The translations under genes were made by a program, and so were the position numbers. 64,000 nucleotides of DNA, from positions 1-64,000 of the forward strand of contig CAWINK010000002.1 in assembly GCA_963837445.1 (NCBI GenBank), given 5' to 3'. This DNA comes from JACVRW01 sp963837445. GTDB lineage: Bacteria > Actinomycetota > Thermoleophilia > Solirubrobacterales > Thermoleophilaceae. Below the pieces are notes generated by a model. The model worked only from the letters and a program-made list of their open reading frames with translations, had not been told where the DNA came from and made no database searches. Below are positions 63,215-64,000 of this stretch, one piece after another; position 1 is the stretch's first letter; each line of letters begins with the position of its first letter.

Positions 63215-64000
63215 ATGCGCGCGATGACAGTCATTCCGGGCCAGCCCGAGAGCGCCGAACTCACCGACCTGCCAGACCCGGAGCCGAAGGACGGCGAGCT
63301 GCTCGTCGAGCCGCTCTACCTCGGCGTCTGCGGCACGGACCGCGAGATCGTCGAGGGCGGCCACGGGGAGCCCCCGCCCGGTCGCGAGCGGCTGGTGCTC
63401 GGGCATGAGCTGCTCGCGCGCGTGAAGGAGGCGCCGGGCGGGGGCCTTGACGCGGGGCAGCTCGTGGCGGGCATCGTGCGACGACCCGATCCGGTGCCGT
63501 GCGCCTGCTGCGCCCGGGGCGAGTGGGACATGTGCCGCAACGGGCAGTACACCGAGCGCGGCATCAAGGCGCTCGACGGCTATGGAGCCGAGCTCGTGAC
63601 GCTCGAAGAGGAGTTCGCAGTTCCGATCCCGGACGAGCTGGGCACGCTCGGGGTCCTCACCGAACCGGCGAGCGTGCTCGCCAAGGCCTGGGAGCAGATC
63701 GACCGCATCAGCACGCGCGCCTGCTCGGACCACCGACGGGCGCTTGTGATCGGCGCCGGCCCGATCGGCCTGCTCGGGGCGCTGATGGGGGCGCAGCGCG
63801 GGCTCGAGCTGCACGTCCTCGACCGCGCGACCGAGGGGACGAAGCCGGAGGCCGTGCACGCCCTCGGCGGCCGCTACCACGCCGGTGACGTGGCCGAGCT
63901 GGCCGAGGAGATCGAGCCGGACATCGTGGTGGAGTGCACCGGCGTGGCCGAGCTGGTGGCCGACGCCATGCAGCACACGGCGCCCGGGGCGATCGTGTGC
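63215..64000 (+). CDS. zinc-binding alcohol/glucose dehydrogenase (cut off by window end)
   Basis: The first 262 residues of a medium-chain zinc dehydrogenase, from ATG 63215. Catalytic zinc ligands are seen in GVCGTDRE (Cys) and GHELLARV (His), and structural zinc Cys cluster CACCARGEWDMC. The NAD(P) motif is VIGAGPIGLLGAL, with LEPASVL-like TEPASVLAKAW before it and DIVVECTGVAELV after it. The TERGIKALDGYGAE segment and the order fit the glucose 1-dehydrogenase group. The remaining C-terminal part lies beyond the window. Confidence 0.85.
   Translation, partial: MRAMTVIPGQPESAELTDLPDPEPKDGELLVEPLYLGVCGTDREIVEGGHGEPPPGRERLVLGHELLARVKEAPGGGLDAGQLVAGIVRRPDPVPCACCARGEWDMCRNGQYTERGIKALDGYGAELVTLEEEFAVPIPDELGTLGVLTEPASVLAKAWEQIDRISTRACSDHRRALVIGAGPIGLLGALMGAQRGLELHVLDRATEGTKPEAVHALGGRYHAGDVAELAEEIEPDIVVECTGVAELVADAMQHTAPGAIVC

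Overview
This is a roughly 70% G+C bacterial chromosome segment with dense genes, many 1-4 base stop/start overlaps and frequent GTG/TTG starts. The gene set suggests an aerobic, soil-type actinobacterium, most likely class Thermoleophilia (Solirubrobacterales-like). Clues are the collagen-like protein after tRNA-Arg, the F420/deazaflavin-type oxidoreductase, DUF3089 and DUF1326/DUF2182 genes, and the SpoIIE/RsbW-type signalling. This placement is an inference from gene content; no rRNA gene is present.

Layout. 0-8.4 kb: an ion-channel-like gene, a large unknown membrane protein, a compact cytochrome c oxidase/heme A operon (ctaC-ctaD-ctaA-ctaB, transcribed leftwards), a small unknown gene and an enoyl-CoA hydratase. 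8.4-10.4 kb: an AT-rich pocket followed by a HipB/HipA-like pair, the best candidate for recent acquisition. 10.5-19.3 kb: a signalling operon made of a giant soluble hybrid kinase with eight 92-residue poly-HAMP repeats, a CheR-type methyltransferase, and a response regulator/PAS/GAF/SpoIIE phosphatase/HATPase protein with one frame break. 19.3-21.8 kb: an MBL-fold hydrolase translationally coupled to an unusual SCP2-SCP2-R2-like diiron protein. 21.8-33.8 kb: genes for an LPXTG protein, PAP2 phosphatase, flippase-like protein, thioredoxin reductase, aldonolactone oxidase, GST, sulfatase, PLP racemase/aldolase, EamA exporter, DUF3089 hydrolase and PHP esterase. Nearly every one of these is broken by one or more frameshifts, yet their protein sequence is intact once the frames are joined. 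This looks like local sequence error rather than decay.

33.8-46.9 kb: an RTX-like secreted protein, aconitase, a secreted hydrolase, a deazaflavin-type oxidoreductase, a cysteine-desulfurase-like enzyme, a DnaC-like ATPase, an MTH1187 protein, and a beta-oxidation operon (acyl-CoA dehydrogenase, enoyl-CoA hydratase, 3-hydroxyacyl-CoA dehydrogenase). A thiolase at 49.6-50.8 kb could complete the cycle. 46.9-58.9 kb: a Ser/Thr kinase, small secreted proteins, a sigma4-like/anti-sigma fusion, a rhodanese, a Nudix hydrolase, nicotinamidase, a GNAT enzyme, OsmC, cobalamin adenosyltransferase, DUF1015 and a DUF1326-DUF2182 pair. 58.9-64 kb: an HTH/LAGLIDADG-like protein that runs into a tRNA-Pro gene, tRNA-Arg(TCT), a collagen-like protein, a two-RCK channel-like protein, a secreted protein, and a zinc alcohol/glucose dehydrogenase cut off by the window end.

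No rRNA, CRISPR array, transposase, integrase or prophage genes were seen. No gene-free stretch exceeds 300 bases; the longest is the AT-rich region upstream of hipBA (about 287 bp). Strong hairpin terminators separate several convergent gene pairs.
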